Shown piece after piece: positions 52,247-64,000 of a DNA stretch of 64,000 bases; the first letter of the stretch is position 1; each line of letters opens with the position of its first letter. This DNA is from Brugia malayi (taxonomy: Eukaryota; Nematoda; Chromadorea; Rhabditida; Onchocercidae). Location: positions 22,378,721 through 22,442,720 of the forward strand of contig NW_025062479.1 in NCBI RefSeq assembly GCF_000002995.4, in the 5' to 3' direction. The position numbers and the translations under genes are program-made. The notes under the pieces were generated by a model. The model did no database searches and had not been told where the DNA came from. It worked only from the letters and a program-made list of their open reading frames with translations.

Positions 52247-52897
52247 TAAACAAAAAAAATGAAAATAAATGGCTTAGGAATAAATGGTTGAGAATTATAA
52301 GAATATAACTTACATAATAGTTAATTCTATTTCGTCTTGTATGTACAAGTAAAATTATATGAGACGTTTCGGAATTACGGTAAAAGTATGAAAATGAAAA
52401 AGGAGAAGAATGATAGGATGAGAAGAGGAAAGGCGGGGAAAAACAGAAAAATAGATTAGAGGTAAAAAATAAAAATAAAATGATGAATAGTTATATGAGA
52501 GAATGTTAAAGGTCAATAGTAGGAGTAGTAGTAGTAGCAATTGTCGCATTAAGGGAAGCGCAATATGTCAGAGAGAAATCTCTTTTAGTAAGAGAAAATG
52601 GGAGAGGCATCATTCTCTTTGTAACTAACTCTCTCTCTGTCAATCATTTAGCTAAATCTACCGTAATCTTCTTATTTTAATTCCTTTTTTTTTTTTTTTT
52701 TTTTCATTTTAAATTATAAATACAATTCTTCACAATAAATTCATACTATTAATTTACTATTAAATTAATTTATTATAATTATCAAATAATGGAATGGAAA
52801 TGATAAAGTATAAAAAAAAAGTAAATGGTTATTATATTGTTTATTTATTTTACTGATAAAATGATATGCAATTAAATATTGATCCAATTTTAAATAA

Positions 52898-52931
<34 letters not shown>

Positions 52932-55900
52932 CGCAACAAAATCGAAGTATAATTTTGGATTATCAGAAAAAAAAATACTGTATGAATCAGTTTCTATTTA
53001 GCAGTAATACTTGAATAATTAATTCCAATGATGTCATTTTATTTGCCATAAAATACATTGTTATTAAAAATATTTTGAAACGATAAAATGAAATTATTTA
53101 TTGATTAATTCGATTTATATTAACTAATTTCGTTTCCTTTATTCTATTTTAAAAGAAATAAAAATATCGTTTTAATAAGATTTAAAAATTCGCCTTTTTT
53201 TGTACAACAAATAAAATAAGGAAAATACATTAAGCACTGAGACAAAATTTTCAGCTGTTCCCAGAAATTTATTCAGTTCAGTTGAGCTTTTATTTCAGAA
53301 AAATTTATTTTAATTTCAATTTAACTTCAAAACTAAATATATCAGTTTTTTTTTTCAATTTAAAGTCTAGCATGAAGTGTAAAATTATTTTAAATTTAAA
53401 ATCAAACATGAAATGTAAAATTTACAAATTGCGAAAAAAAACCTAGTTTTTAAGTTCAGAATTAATATTTACTCTTCTTTTAATTTTAATTAAATAACTA
53501 TTATTTTTTGTTTTACCAATAATTTTTCGTCTTCATTTTTTTACCAAATAATAATGAAATTAAAATGCAATTTGTAAATAATTTCTCGCTGCTTTTTGGC
53601 ACAATTCTTTGTTTTCATTTTATTATATAAATTAATAATTAATTTCCATTATTGTAATTTACCATGCTCAGTTTTTCATTTTCAACATGAATGCAGTTGA
53701 ATGGAATTTGCATTTGCATGCATTTGCAGTAACTTTCAAATTTTCTATATCTTTTATTTGGTTAATTTAATAAATTAAAAATTATCACTCAAATTTATGC
53801 TTAAATTATATAAATGTTATCATCAAATGATATTGCAAAATGATAAATTGAATAGAATTAAACGAAATAAACAAATATTATATTAATTGTCATCTCAATT
53901 ACACAATTATATTTTTTAGCAACTTGACAACTTATCTGATAATCTAATCCATTTTTCAATGTTCTGTAAACAAATCCATCAGATGATGATGCAATAATAT
54001 ATCAGTAATGCCATCATCTTACATATACCAAATCAAAAATTTCAATTCATTCTGTCATCTGACATTTGTCAACAATGACAGCAATATCTTGCAGATATTA
54101 TTTTATAATAATTCAATTAAAACTTTATCAATGTGCGAGTTTTTAATTAAAATTAGAAAAATCACAACATTTTTCATCTTTTTTAAAACTTCGTTTATTA
54201 CGATTGTAAAAGAAAAAGTATATGGCAAACAATTCAATTAATATTTTTAAATGATTACAAAATAGAATTAATTTTTATTTATGAATGTACTATTACATCT
54301 CACTGCAATAATTTATTGTTTAAAATTAAATTAAAAAGAAATAAAACTAAATAATAATAAAATTTCATAGAATACGAATTTAAATTATATTATTTAAGTA
54401 ATATTAAATAATTTTGATATATTTTGATTTTCGTTAATTTCTAGTTCTATCATTTTTTTTTTCTTTCGCAGTATTAAAATCTTAATACTTTTAAAATATT
54501 ATCAAAATATAGCAACACTTTCTTCTGCATTCATTTTTTTTTTCGAAGCAAATAAATAATTTTGTTTTTTTTTTTTTTCACAAAATAAAATAAAATGAGG
54601 AAAATGTTAAAGTTATAAATTAAAATTATTTCATAAATTACAACTAATTACTACTATTTCATTGAATTGAATTGAATTGTTGATAATTTTATCAATTATT
54701 TTATAAAACATTTGCATCTTATTTTATTTTAATTAAATTGCAAAAATTAAAAATAAAATTGATTAGTAATAAAATTAAAGCATGAAAGTTAGTTATTCAT
54801 AGTAAAAAGATTAACAAGATGATCAATAAATGGTATCTTTAACAAAGATTTTGCTGATCGATGTTTTAGAGCTAAGTGAAATGAATCCTTGAGAATGCGC
54901 AATTAGCTTTTAGCACATTTAGAAGCTATTGGTACACTCTTAAAAACTGTCACTGTTTTAAGGATGAATGTGAATGACACTTGGGGACAATCAGTTATTC
55001 TCACATACATATGCTGCATTTTTCCTTTTTCCTTTTTCCTTTTTTTTTTTAACTATCTTCTCATTAATTCAATTATTTATTCATTATATCATTGCTTGCA
55101 ATATAAATATAATTCTTTAAAAAGTTAAAATTTTTATCTTTTTTATTTTTAAATAAGTAAATTTTTATCTTTAAAATTGTTAAAATTTACTCATTTATTT
55201 TATGTAAATAATACTATTAAATAATTTGTATCATCAATTTATTCCTTCGAGAAATTTAACCTTGGTTAACCATCATTAAAAAATGATAATCTGATGCATA
55301 ATTACAAAAGTTATAAATTTAATAACTAGGAATACTTGAAAGAATAATGCATTTTCTAGTTTCAGATAAATGAATTCTCTGTTAAATGTTAAGAGAACAT
55401 GTCAAAATATTAATTAATTGTTTAATTTATTTGCTTAGAATGTTGCACAGTTTGATTTTGAATTTAACATTTTTATGAAATTTCTCTCTTTTTTCAAATT
55501 TTCAAAAAAGAAAGACGAAAATTAAGTAAATTAATAAAATAAAAATAAATGTATGCAAAAAATTTGTGCTATTTCATTCGTTACAAAATTTGAAAAAAAA
55601 AAAAAAAAATCAACTGTTATCACTGTAGTGATAATTTATTATTTTTGTAGTCATAATAATTTATCATTATCATGATCTGCACTATGTTCATATATTCACT
55701 ATCGTCAGAATAATCATCATCACATACTTGGAATATTCATTTGTAATCATTGGATTAATTAATTAACATTTGACCTCAACATTTCTGCTCATCCTATTTT
55801 CTGATGATGATTCTTATACAAATTGCGCCACTTTATAAGTACATTTAAGCCGGAATAAGTATCTGATATTTGTATATCGGTTACAATAATCCGTTAATGC

Positions 55901-56930
55901 TAACATATCATTATGCTTCTGTTTTTTAAAGTGCATATATCTAATTATAAAAATTTATGACATGTTAATTAATTACAAAGCATTTATTAATTATGCATAG
56001 AATTATTTTTGTATTGGGATAAAAGATGAACAAAAAAAATTAGCAAAATAAATTAATGGCAAATGTCAAATAACATTTTAGAAGAGAATATTTGATAAAG
56101 CTTAATGAATAAGTTTAGTCTATTTCAGTAATATTTAATGATGAAAATCATTATTTCAGATAATTATATATAATCATAGAATTCTGCTTACTATGCTTGA
56201 TTTTCTTTTTTTTTTTGTTAAAAAAATTGGTTTTTTTTTTCTAATTAATTATTGCTGTTGCTATTATCATCCTTATAAAAATTAAAAATAAAACATATGT
56301 GAATAGTTAAAAAGTTTTGATTAACCTCTATGAAAACAAATCAAATTATATCTAAATTATAATATATCATGAAAATTTCCTAAAAACATATCAATGATTC
56401 AAATTTTCAATTATTTAATATTTTAAATATTTGTCAAGGATGATGATCAGTCATTACACATTTATATATAACATTGTTAATACAAATGCTTTTAATTGAT
56501 ATTTTTATTTAAATATAGTATATTTGATAAAAATAAAAGCAATATATTTTATATTTCTTTAATTAAAAATAATATATATACATTTATTTAATTAGAAATA
56601 GTATATTAAAAAGTATTATGAAAAAATTATTTTAAATATTTACAATATTTTATAATCAAAAGAATAAATATGAAAAAATGAACAAAATTTTGGATAAGAA
56701 AAAAAAAAAAAAAGAAGGAAATGATTACTTCATACTTTATTACTTAAATAATTAAATGAGGAAAATCAAACATTGTAGAATTATTGATGCGGAAAGTGAA
56801 TATAGATAATAACCTAAGTGAAGAAAGAAGTATCAAGTGTAAACGAATACACCACCTGCTGTTAAATTTGCCACATCAGTGAATTCATCATCAAAATCAT
56901 CAATTGACAATTGACAGTTTACATGATTTT

Positions 56931-57062
56931 CTCTCTCTCTCTCTCTCTCTCTCTCATATCATTTTATATGATACTTGTTGTGATACGTATGATACGTACG
57001 TTACGCAATTACTGTTAATCTATACGATAATACTGGAATTAAAAAGAGAGAGAGAGAGGGAG
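56931..57062. repeat. inverted simple repeat: CT tract facing GA tract
   Basis: A (CT)12 tract at 56931-56955 and a (GA)n tract at about 57045-57062 are about 90 bases apart, so a transcript across them could fold into a hairpin with an 18-bp or longer stem. The loop contains repeated GATACGTA motifs. Confidence 0.8.
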
Positions 57063-58415
57063 AAGCAGAAGAAAAAAAGTGTCAAATAGTGTCAAATCAA
57101 ATAGTTATTTAAATATGTATTGCTAAATTATATATATTTAATTAATAAAATTAATAATAAAGTCATTTCTTATATTTAATAAAAGTATTAAAACAATGTG
57201 CAAAAAATTTTTTTTTAAAAAAATTTTTTTTTTTACAATAGCAAAAATTTGATGAAAAAAAGTTTTTTTTTTTTGCATATTAAAAAAAAATTTTTGAAAG
57301 CTACGTTTTTGCTAATTTCGTGCTTTTATTAGAATTTAAAGATATTAAATATATGAAATGAATTGATTATACTAGAAAATATAACAGTTTTGTGCAGTTT
57401 ACAAACTTTTTTTTTTTAAAAAAACAAAAATAGTTTATGTTTAGCTTTTTATATAAGTAAAAATCTAATATTTTATTTGAGTTAAAATTTAATATTTTAC
57501 AAGAAAAAAAAAAAAAAAGGGAACTATTACGATTTGTTATTTTAATATAAAACATCATTTTAGATAAAGCGCATCTTGACATTTTAATATTGCATATTCT
57601 TAGCAATTTTTGAAATGATATTATCAGAAAGATAGGATATTCATCACGCTATATGATTATTATTCATTATAATATATTTTTATCGAAGCGCTAAAATGAC
57701 TTTTTGTTTTTAAAAAAAATTTTTTAATAACAACTGCTGAACATGTAAAAGTACCACTAATATACATTCACATTTCATTGACTTAATAAATAATTAATCA
57801 TTCAATCATCTCAAGATATCTCCTGATCTCCTGACCAGAGATACGCAATTTTGAAAAGGTTTTAACACGCACATCTATTTTTCGTCTTTCCCTAAAGTGA
57901 TGACGATTGATAAGCTAATACAGAAAGCCTAGCAATATATGGCTAATTTTGATTACCTTCATCAATCCATTTTGCCTATTTTACGAAAATGTATACAGCA
58001 TGAAAGAAATTAATTTAAAAAGGGACAAACATACATGTATATGTATATATAAGTAATTTTGTTCAATAGATGAAACATTATAAAGAAGCAAAAAATGCAC
58101 AATGCAATATTTTTTGTAGATTATAAATTATCATAAAATGATAGCGAAAAAATTAAATATAACGTATTATTTTAATGTTATGAAATTTATGAGTTAACTT
58201 ATTCAAATTGATAACAGTTTGATTGGGTTTTTTTTTCTCTTAAAATTGTAATCAAATATTTTACTTTTTTTTTTTTTTTTGTTTATCTTTGTTTTAAATC
58301 CACACATGAAAAAGTTGCCTTAGATGTTTTACAGTATTGAAAGGTATTCTTGGAGACTTCTCTCAACAATTAATTATTGATACAAATGAAGGGCACTTTA
58401 CTCATTTGAACAGAT

Positions 58416-58437
58416 TATTCGAGACTACTCTCGAATA
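58416..58437. repeat. perfect 9-bp hairpin
   Basis: TATTCGAGA, loop CTAC, then TCTCGAATA. A similar but imperfect block (ATTCTTGGAGACTTCTCTC) lies about 70 bases upstream. No transcription terminator role is expected in this genome; it may be part of a structured RNA or chance. Confidence 0.5.
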
Positions 58438-59803
58438 TATCATTCTGCATATTCCAGTGGTTAGCATCATCATAAAATAATTATTTTACTGAAATTCATC
58501 TAAAATTTTCAAGTGAAACACAATTGAAATTTTTGTCCATTTAAATTGATTAAATTATTTGTTACGTTTTGTAATAAATTCAATTCAGCAGTGTACATTT
58601 AAAATTTTTGAAAAATATTTGATAAATCATATAAATTGTAAACTTTCTTACCAGGCAAGCATAATTAATAGTATGTTCTAGAAAATTGATGGAAAAAAGA
58701 AAATTCATTTTATTTCGAAAACTGTAAAAAAGCGGAAATTTAAAGAAAAATAAATGAAAAATTTTTGGAAAAAAACTACTGGGAATAATCAATAAAATCA
58801 GATTTAAATCAAACTGAATATAATTTTGTTTTAAATGTGAACCTTAAAACGAAAAATTAAAAAATTAGAAGAAAGTTAGGACGGAAAAAAAATGAAAAAA
58901 GCAGAATTTAACATTAAAATTTTAACTTTTATATATATAAAAAGTATGCATAACACTCCATCACATTTCAGCACCGATTAGTAACTATGCCGAATTATGG
59001 GATAGAACGTTTTCTCAATGAAATATCAATTTGAAAGCATTTCCCATTGTTACAATAAATGCATTTAAAACAATTCTTTCAAGACTGTGAACAGTTTTCC
59101 GGATAACATTTTCTCCTTTATAATGCAACATATTTCTGAATCACAAATGAACTGAACATCTAATTTTCATGGTCTGTAGCATAGAACTCATATGCAACAT
59201 TTGAAATTTTCAAGTCTTTCTTCAATTGATGGCAGAGGTAGAAGTATTTCTTTAAAGAGGGTTAGGTTTCACAACAGTTTCGATAAAGATAGGCTATACA
59301 CAGGGCAATAAAAATAGTACAGTAAAGGATAATAGGAAGAATTTTTACGATGAGGAAATGCTTGAATTGGTATGCAGTTTAGTTGTATTTGTGATTAAAA
59401 GCAGGAAGAAATATTATAGATGATGAGGGTATGCAGACATTGATGCAGATTGAAGCAATTTGTAAATGGAAAAAATAGTGAAACGATTAACAGTAATTAA
59501 CAATGGGAATAGTAGTAACAAGTTATCAATGATAACAAAAACACTGGATGGCAAGATATCAGTGATAATGATGATAGTGATATATTCCTGAATAAATTAT
59601 TATTGCTTGTTAACTATTATTATGCTTGTTTCCTTGTGTCTTAATTCGGTTGTGGAAAAATTGGCTAAATAATATTCCAGAACAGCTTCATACATATTCA
59701 TTCTTTGTTAACTCTAATAATTTTATGATTTTGAATTTGTCTAAAGTTTTACTCATTTAAAAAAAAAGAATCATAAAATAATGGAAGTAAAACATATTAA
59801 GTA

Positions 59804-59813
59804 ATTGTTTCAG
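59804..59813 (+). promoter_or_regulatory. predicted 5' acceptor of figl-1
   Basis: ATTGTTTCAG ends 56 bases before the first ATG of the fidgetin-like gene, a good position for spliced-leader addition. Confidence 0.5.
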
Positions 59814-59869
59814 TGTATTAGACTATACCATTCGATTGAAAGTGGAGTGAAAAATCATTTAAGAAATTA

Positions 59870-62800
59870 ATGAATCGGAAAAGAGCGAGAAGTAGTGATA
59901 ATAGTTTATCTACAAATTCCGGTCAGGTCTGTCTGAAAATGTCTTCTTAAACAGTTTCAGTTTTCATTTCCTGTGCAAATTTATTAAATTATTATGCATA
60001 ATTTATTAATGCAAATAAAATCGATTTTTTATAAAAGCGAGAGAATCATTCATTTTTTTATTATTCCAAACTGAGGGTTGGTAGCGTGCAGACCGTTTAA
60101 GGAAGTCAGGATTTTACTTAACTTTAAATTTACTATTCAGATACATTCCCTTGCTGATGGTTTGTAATAAACTTTTTGTCAGGTTTTAAAATTTTTGTTT
60201 TTCCGTACTATTAGAAAACCTCTATATGTTACTAATATTACTGCTGTTTAACACTTCCCACTCAGTCAGGTCATAGCGAAGAAAACTTGAAGAAAAGGTT
60301 GATCTAGAGGAAATCATGCAATTAGGTTAATTTAGATTAAAATTTAGTACTTCTTTAGGGAATCAAAAATGTGACTTTTTGTTTTATTTCAGATGAAACC
60401 ACAGACAAATACACAGCGACATTTCGATTTCAGTCAAGATCAGAAAGTACAGGAATTACAGAGAAGAATTTGCAGTAAAGTAAGTATCGTTTCAATTTAT
60501 TACTTAATATTTGGTCGCCTACAGTATAGGATTTAGAAAAGAAAATATTTGGGACAGTTATACTGGCGAATTTTTCAAGAAAAAAAAGAGCTTTTTTTCC
60601 TGGGTTTCTAAAGTCTGTTCTTTTTTATGAAAACATAGTGATTTATTTCAAAGTTGACGTTCTTTCGAATCTGTTTTAGCAAAAGAAATATTTTTTCTCG
60701 AATTTCTTATTAAATTGTTCATTACTTTTATGTTTTGCATATTCATATTTTTTGAGTGCTAAACATAAATTGGGAATCAAACAGTTCCTGTGATGCTTTC
60801 AGACTAATATACCGTCTCCGGATAAAGGTGACGTGAAATTTCCATGTCCTACGAATTCGAATAAGAATTTTGGGTTTGCTAAGTGTTATCGACAGGTCAG
60901 AAAGAATCCTGCATGCTCTAGACCAGCATATGATACAGATTTCAAGTATGATTTTATTTCATTTTTCAGCTTTTTGGGAAATTCATTGGATGACGCATGT
61001 TTTCTTAAAACATACATTAACATTCAATTTCTTGTCTATTAAGCAATTGCAATATGTATTTGTACTGCTTTTAAATACAAATTCCTACCAGATTACCTTA
61101 AATATGCTCTAAAATATTATTCTAGAAAGCTTATTATTCAAGAAAACTACATGGTATACTTAGTGTTTGACCATGTGTATGCTGTAATCCTGCTTGCTTT
61201 TTGTCAAATATTACATTTTTAAATAGTTATTAATGTTGTTACTCTGTTATCTTTTAACATAGTGTAATTTTTAGAACAGCCAGTGGACGACCAGTTGTAA
61301 AAAAAGTAATGCCAGTGTTTGCTGATAATGTAAGTTTACCAGTGAATCTTTTATGCTTTTTGCAGTTTATATTTCAACACTGTAAGATAAAACAAATAGG
61401 AATTTTCTTTAACACATCAAAAAAATAATAAATCTGTCTCAAAAATTTGATAAATTTAGTAAGCATTTCTTTACGCTACTAGCATTGAACTGAGTAAGCG
61501 CGAAAGGATCGATAGATCCTTTCACTTAATTGGTGAAAAGCTTTATTCCTAGGAATGAATTTTAGGAAATATTACAAAATAAATTGATCATTTCTTTTTT
61601 TCAGACAAACGCCAATAACGAGAAGACACAGCGCTATTTGGGAGGAAGGTAAATTACTGTTTTATATTTCCGTTCTTTCTCTCTTTGGGAACTTTCGCAT
61701 TTTCATTCATACCCCTAATTGTATATCACTTTTGTATTATTTCAAATATTAATTTTCTAATATTTTATTTCATATTTTTCCTCTAGCTAATGTTTGGCTT
61801 GTATTCATGGTCTTCAGATGTCAGTGCATTTTTGTATTGCTGAATACACTTGCAGGCTTGTTAAATGTTGTTTAGAAAATGATTTTCTCCATTTACTATG
61901 AACTGCTTTCATGTTATGCTTTCACCTATTCCATTTTCTCGGTGCATCATTCTTCTGTGGTTCAAAATTTCTAAAAGTTATACATTTACAGGAAAGTTGG
62001 TCTGGGGAGTAAGCTGTTACTTAAAATGGATACGAAAGAAACTGGTTGTGAATCACTGCAGAATAAACAGACTAAAATGAATTTTGAATGTGGAGTTACA
62101 CATAAAAGGGAAGGATGGAAGGCGGATGAATCACTAAAAAATTTGGAAGACAATATAATTAATTTAATCGAAGCGGAGGTTCGTTGCTATGCTTCATGTT
62201 TTTAATAAGCTATGCATTTGAATTTTAAGCGCTTGAGCAGATTATTACTTTGACATTTTACTGAGCTGTTTTCATTGTATCATTTCATGTGATTTATACT
62301 TTTCTGGGACGGAATGAATATGACAACAGTAACACTGCTGCATAACTTAATTTCTATTAGGTGCTGCTGTGTAAGCAGTTATGCAAATTTTTTGACAAAG
62401 TTCAGATTCTTGATCTTGAGACTTTTTATTTCTCTTTAATATTTTTTTTTTTTTTTTTTTTTGAAGATAAAGGAATTTCTTTTCTCCCCTGAAAATAGCA
62501 AATTGATAATTTTCTCAAGTTTTTAATTTTCAGATCATGCCAACGCGAACGGATATTCAATGGGCGGATATATCTGGTTTGGAGTTGGCAAAAAAAGCAC
62601 TTAAAGAAATTATCGTTCTTCCGTTTCTCAGACCGTATGATTTTATGTATATAACATTCCTTTGTACAGTCAGTACAAATAGAAATATTTTTATAAATTA
62701 CTTTACTGTTAGGGAATATCGGAACAAAATATGCTTATTTCTACACGAAACAATAGTATTAATTTTTATAATGTTCATTTACATTCAGTTAATAATGATA

Positions 62801-63813
62801 ATAAGAAATGTTCACATATCAAAACTAAATTTGAAAAAAAGTTAAAGTATCTTAATGCGCTTCGATGAAATCGAATATTGATATCCATTATCTGAAAATG
62901 ATAGAAAATACAAAATTTTCGTATCGTTTCTTATCGGTTATTTGTTTTGTTTTCTTTACATCCCATCTCTCATGAGTACGATTTCAGTGACATTTTCAAG
63001 GGTATACGTGCACCACCTAAAGGTGTGTTGCTTTTCGGACCACCTGGTACTGGCAAAACCATGATTGGTTAGTATATATCCTTACTAGTTAAAGGTTTAA
63101 ATATTTTCTATGAATTTGTATGAACAATATCTTGAGTTCTGTGAAAATACTATTGCAGGACGATGTGTTGCATCGCAATGTAACGCAACATTTTTCAATA
63201 TAGCCGCATCGTCTATTACGTCAAAATGGGTTGGTGAAGGCGAAAAACTTGTTAGAGCTCTTTTTGCGATAGCACGGGTTTTACAGCCTTCTGTGGTTTT
63301 CATTGATGAAGTGAGCTGAGTTTTACTTTACCTTGTTCCAAAGAACATAATTAGCGGCCAAAAATTTCCAATAAAATCTTTACATCATTTCATTGCTAAC
63401 TTTTTTTTTATTGCTAGGCCATGACTACAAGCGTAGGTTTTCAAAAATTTCGTAGTAATTTTTCCTTACATTACATCGTTTATTTATTTGTTTTCATGAA
63501 AGACGGTTTGTTTGAAGATATTAGATACAAGCATTCTCTTATGGTTTCCATGTTGTACATCCTAGTTGTTAAAACTTGACGACCCATACTGAATAATATT
63601 AAAAGTGTAAAGTCATTAATTAATTCCATTGTTTTTTCAGATTAATTTCAGATTGATTCTCTAACTGTAATTTCAGATTGATTCTCTGCTGAAAAGTCGG
63701 AATGAGAGTGAGCATGATTCATCAAGGCGAATAAAGACCGAATTTCTTATCCATTTAGATGGTGTTGCAACTACCTCTGATGATAGAATTCTTGTTTTAG
63801 GAGCTACAAACAG
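59870..63813 (+). CDS. figl-1: fidgetin-like AAA ATPase, 5' part (runs off the window)
   Basis: Ten exons are visible: 59870-59926, 60393-60479, 60803-60945, 61275-61329, 61605-61648, 61992-62178, 62534-62634, 62988-63067, 63159-63310 and 63677-63813, coding 347 residues; the rest lies beyond 64000. The first 190 residues are polar and poorly conserved, with a short basic start (MNRKRARSS). The AAA domain starts at about residue 200: [15 protein letters not shown], Walker A GPPGTGKT (242-249), substrate-pore segment [13 protein letters not shown], Walker B VVFIDE (297-302) then IDSLL, and the sensor-1 region LVLGATNR at the end. This order and wording match fidgetin-like 1 (FIGL-1), a meiotic-clade AAA protein that acts on microtubules and restrains RAD51-type recombination in other organisms. 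The N-terminus looks shorter than in C. elegans FIGL-1. Spastin or katanin are alternatives, but the [20 protein letters not shown] wording favours FIGL-1. Confidence 0.93.
63634..63676 (+). repeat. duplicated 3' splice site before figl-1 exon 10
   Basis: Three TTTCAG|ATT sites occur in 43 bases. The last two share the 18-mer ATTTCAGATTGATTCTCT, 25 bases apart, so the acceptor and the first coding bases of exon 10 are tandemly duplicated. Only the last (exon start 63677) keeps the frame; the middle one (63652) leads to an early stop. Confidence 0.8.
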
Positions 63814-64000
63814 GTATATAACTTTCTATTATTTTACATTCCTTTTTTTTTTTCCATTGATTTTTTCTTCAGATGAATTTTTCATTTTTTATTAAAAATA
63901 CGTTATTTCGAATTCATTTTTCTGTTGTTCGCTTTTGAGGAAGTATTTGAATTGACTAGAGAAGATAAAGCTACATTGTGTGAATTATTTCCATTTTCAT

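Larger units (their letters stand above)
51614..59803. other. second gene desert
   Basis: About 8.2 kb without a supported gene. The open frames are low-complexity. A minus-strand frame at about 58655-58712 starts MNFLFSINFL and ends at a GTAAGA donor, but no second exon could be found. Sequence becomes more complex at 54840-55010, 57780-57960 and from 58300 on, without an exon I can support. Confidence 0.55.

Noticed and set aside
54861..54872. GTTTTAGAGCTA, identical to the start of a Cas9 guide RNA scaffold
   Set aside because: Only 12 bases match; there are no repeats, no spacers and no cas genes, and the setting is eukaryotic. Chance.
58580..58792. Minus-strand frame with MNFLFSINFL and a GTAAGA donor, looking like a signal-peptide exon
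   Set aside because: No in-phase second exon was found in the next kilobase and the hydrophobic stretch is short.

Overview
The window looks like nuclear DNA from a parasitic nematode, most likely a spirurid or filarial worm. It is very AT-rich and full of long A/T homopolymers. Genes are split by many small-to-medium introns that usually end in TTTCAG or TTTTAG-like acceptors. The two clearest proteins, dynamin and fidgetin-like, match the Caenorhabditis elegans proteins DYN-1 and FIGL-1 closely as I know those families. Nothing prokaryotic, viral or Wolbachia-like was seen. All gene models were built by hand from open frames, splice sites and exon phase, and no database search was run.

Layout, left to right: (1) a possible 3' end of a plus-strand gene at about 153-335; (2) a 7-exon plus-strand F-box gene of the FBXO30/FBXO40 type (1160-5027); (3) a gene-poor stretch to about 10.5 kb with two copies of a short tandem repeat; (4) a 6-exon plus-strand gene (10579-14022) for a secreted prohormone with a furin-like site and a PTTH/Trunk-type cystine knot; (5) a small minus-strand gene (15972-16865) for a 75-residue secreted peptide precursor; (6) a long AT-rich desert to about 25 kb with minisatellites and microsatellites; (7) a GC-richer unexplained patch at 25445-25614; (8) the 19-exon plus-strand dynamin gene dyn-1 (27814-37381); (9) a convergent 17-exon minus-strand gene (39147-45499) for a KNL-2/MIS18BP1-like centromere protein with two SANTA-like domains, a CENP-C-like motif and a SANT/Myb domain, with E2F-like and E-box motifs upstream; (10) a 6-exon minus-strand three-finger C2H2 transcription factor (47858-51613); (11) a second desert with a minisatellite and inverted simple repeats; (12) the first ten exons of a plus-strand fidgetin-like AAA ATPase gene (59870 to beyond the window).

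The housekeeping genes (dynamin, KNL-2, FIGL-1) act in membrane fission, centromere assembly and microtubule severing or recombination. They show no operon arrangement. The most interesting material is the pair of secreted-signal genes in the 5-25 kb desert (PTTH/Trunk-like prohormone plus small peptide precursor), which single-ORF reading misses because their short exons lie in very AT-rich DNA. Next is the doubled SANTA architecture of the centromere protein. Smaller points are a GC-AG intron in dyn-1, an in-frame alternative donor in the zinc-finger gene, and a duplicated 3' splice site in figl-1.
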